Assembly (NCBI GenBank): GCA_947068385.1
Contig: CAMTBF010000249.1
Span: forward strand, 1-5,897
Length of the DNA stretch: 5,897 bases
Direction: 5' to 3'
Source of the DNA: an uncultured Lachnospiraceae bacterium
GTDB lineage: Bacteria > Bacillota > Clostridia > Lachnospirales > Lachnospiraceae
Both the position numbers and the translations under genes were made by a program. Each line of letters opens with the position of its first letter. Position 1 is the stretch's first letter. Below, one piece after another: positions 5,561-5,897 of the stretch. The notes under the pieces are model-generated. The model made no database searches, was not told where the DNA came from, and saw only the letters and a list, made by a program, of their open reading frames with translations.

Positions 5561-5897
5561 ATGATGTTTTATAACAGCAATAACTGGAATTTAATTGCAA
5601 AAATAATTTTCGAGCTCCAAAAACAGGAGGACATATCCACATGGCTGATCAAATTCAAATCCTTAGCGAACGAAGTAAGGGAAAAAATGTTACAGCAGAT
5701 TGCTTCACGTCTACAGACAAGCGGATTTCCGGATGATACAGATGCGGATATCTATGACCAAATGGTTAATGGAATAACCGAACAGCATCTGCCGCATTAC
5801 CTGATGGAAGCATTGTGCTATATCGATCAAAAAATGATTCACCAAAATCAGGCAAGATACTTTATGCGCAACAATGAATTGTCGATCAGCCCCATGC
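5561..5897 (+). CDS. Unrecognised protein, 3' end beyond the window (partial)
   Basis: The frame is open from ATG at 5561 to the window end, giving 112 complete codons without a stop. A second ATG follows immediately at 5564. AAGGGG (5550-5555) lies five to eight bases upstream and is a suitable ribosome binding site. The visible part begins MMFYNSNNWNLIAKIIFELQ and continues through WLIKFKSLANEVREKMLQQI (28-47), an acidic stretch DDTDAD (58-63) and HLPHYLMEALCYIDQ (76-90). It appears mostly helical, with no signal peptide, membrane segment or motif I can assign. Codon use and base content are AT-rich, unlike every gene to its left, which suggests a different origin. It has its own strong promoter overlapped by an inverted repeat, so it may be tightly regulated. 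No function is proposed. Confidence 0.7.
   Translation, partial: MMFYNSNNWNLIAKIIFELQKQEDISTWLIKFKSLANEVREKMLQQIASRLQTSGFPDDTDADIYDQMVNGITEQHLPHYLMEALCYIDQKMIHQNQARYFMRNNELSISPM

Noticed and set aside
1..5897. CRISPR array, tRNA, rRNA or transposase
   Set aside because: No regularly spaced repeats, no tRNA or rRNA signature and no transposase or integrase frame was seen.

Overview
The window is a compact bacterial chromosomal segment. From about 110 to 5370 it is GC-rich, with Gram-positive Shine-Dalgarno sites (AGGAGG type), and it carries gene families common in Firmicutes. I read this as a Clostridia genome, probably a high-GC gut Lachnospiraceae relative. That placement is an inference, because no rRNA or marker gene is present.

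Layout. Positions 1-111 are non-coding and hold a repeat-rich, hairpin-forming element. Three genes then run leftward on the minus strand: a VWA-like/DUF2201-type putative metallopeptidase (112-1374), an alpha/beta hydrolase (1550-2314) and a protein with a helical N-terminus and a GyrI-like effector-binding C-terminus (2404-3507). A 211-base divergent control region (3508-3718) contains a good promoter in each direction, a 16-bp perfect palindrome and a direct repeat. Rightward from it lie a stand-alone AraC-type DNA-binding protein (3719-4123), a 182-base gap with a long perfect inverted repeat (arms 4178-4192 and 4226-4240), and a 353-aa papain-fold, C39/BtrH-N-like protein whose usual catalytic His position appears to be Glu (4306-5367).

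After 5370 base composition drops sharply to AT-rich. A 20-bp perfect inverted repeat (5387-5436) overlaps the -35 box of a near-consensus promoter (TTTACA, 17 bases, TATAAT). That promoter reads into an unrecognised gene that starts at 5561 and runs off the window end.

How the genes may work together (inference). A MarA/SoxS-like AraC protein has no ligand domain of its own, while a GyrI-like ligand domain without a DNA-binding domain is encoded divergently next to it. This looks like a one-component regulator split into two genes, controlling a possible small-molecule response that includes an alpha/beta hydrolase and the C39-like protein. The VWA-like protein normally works with a MoxR-type AAA ATPase, which is not in this window.
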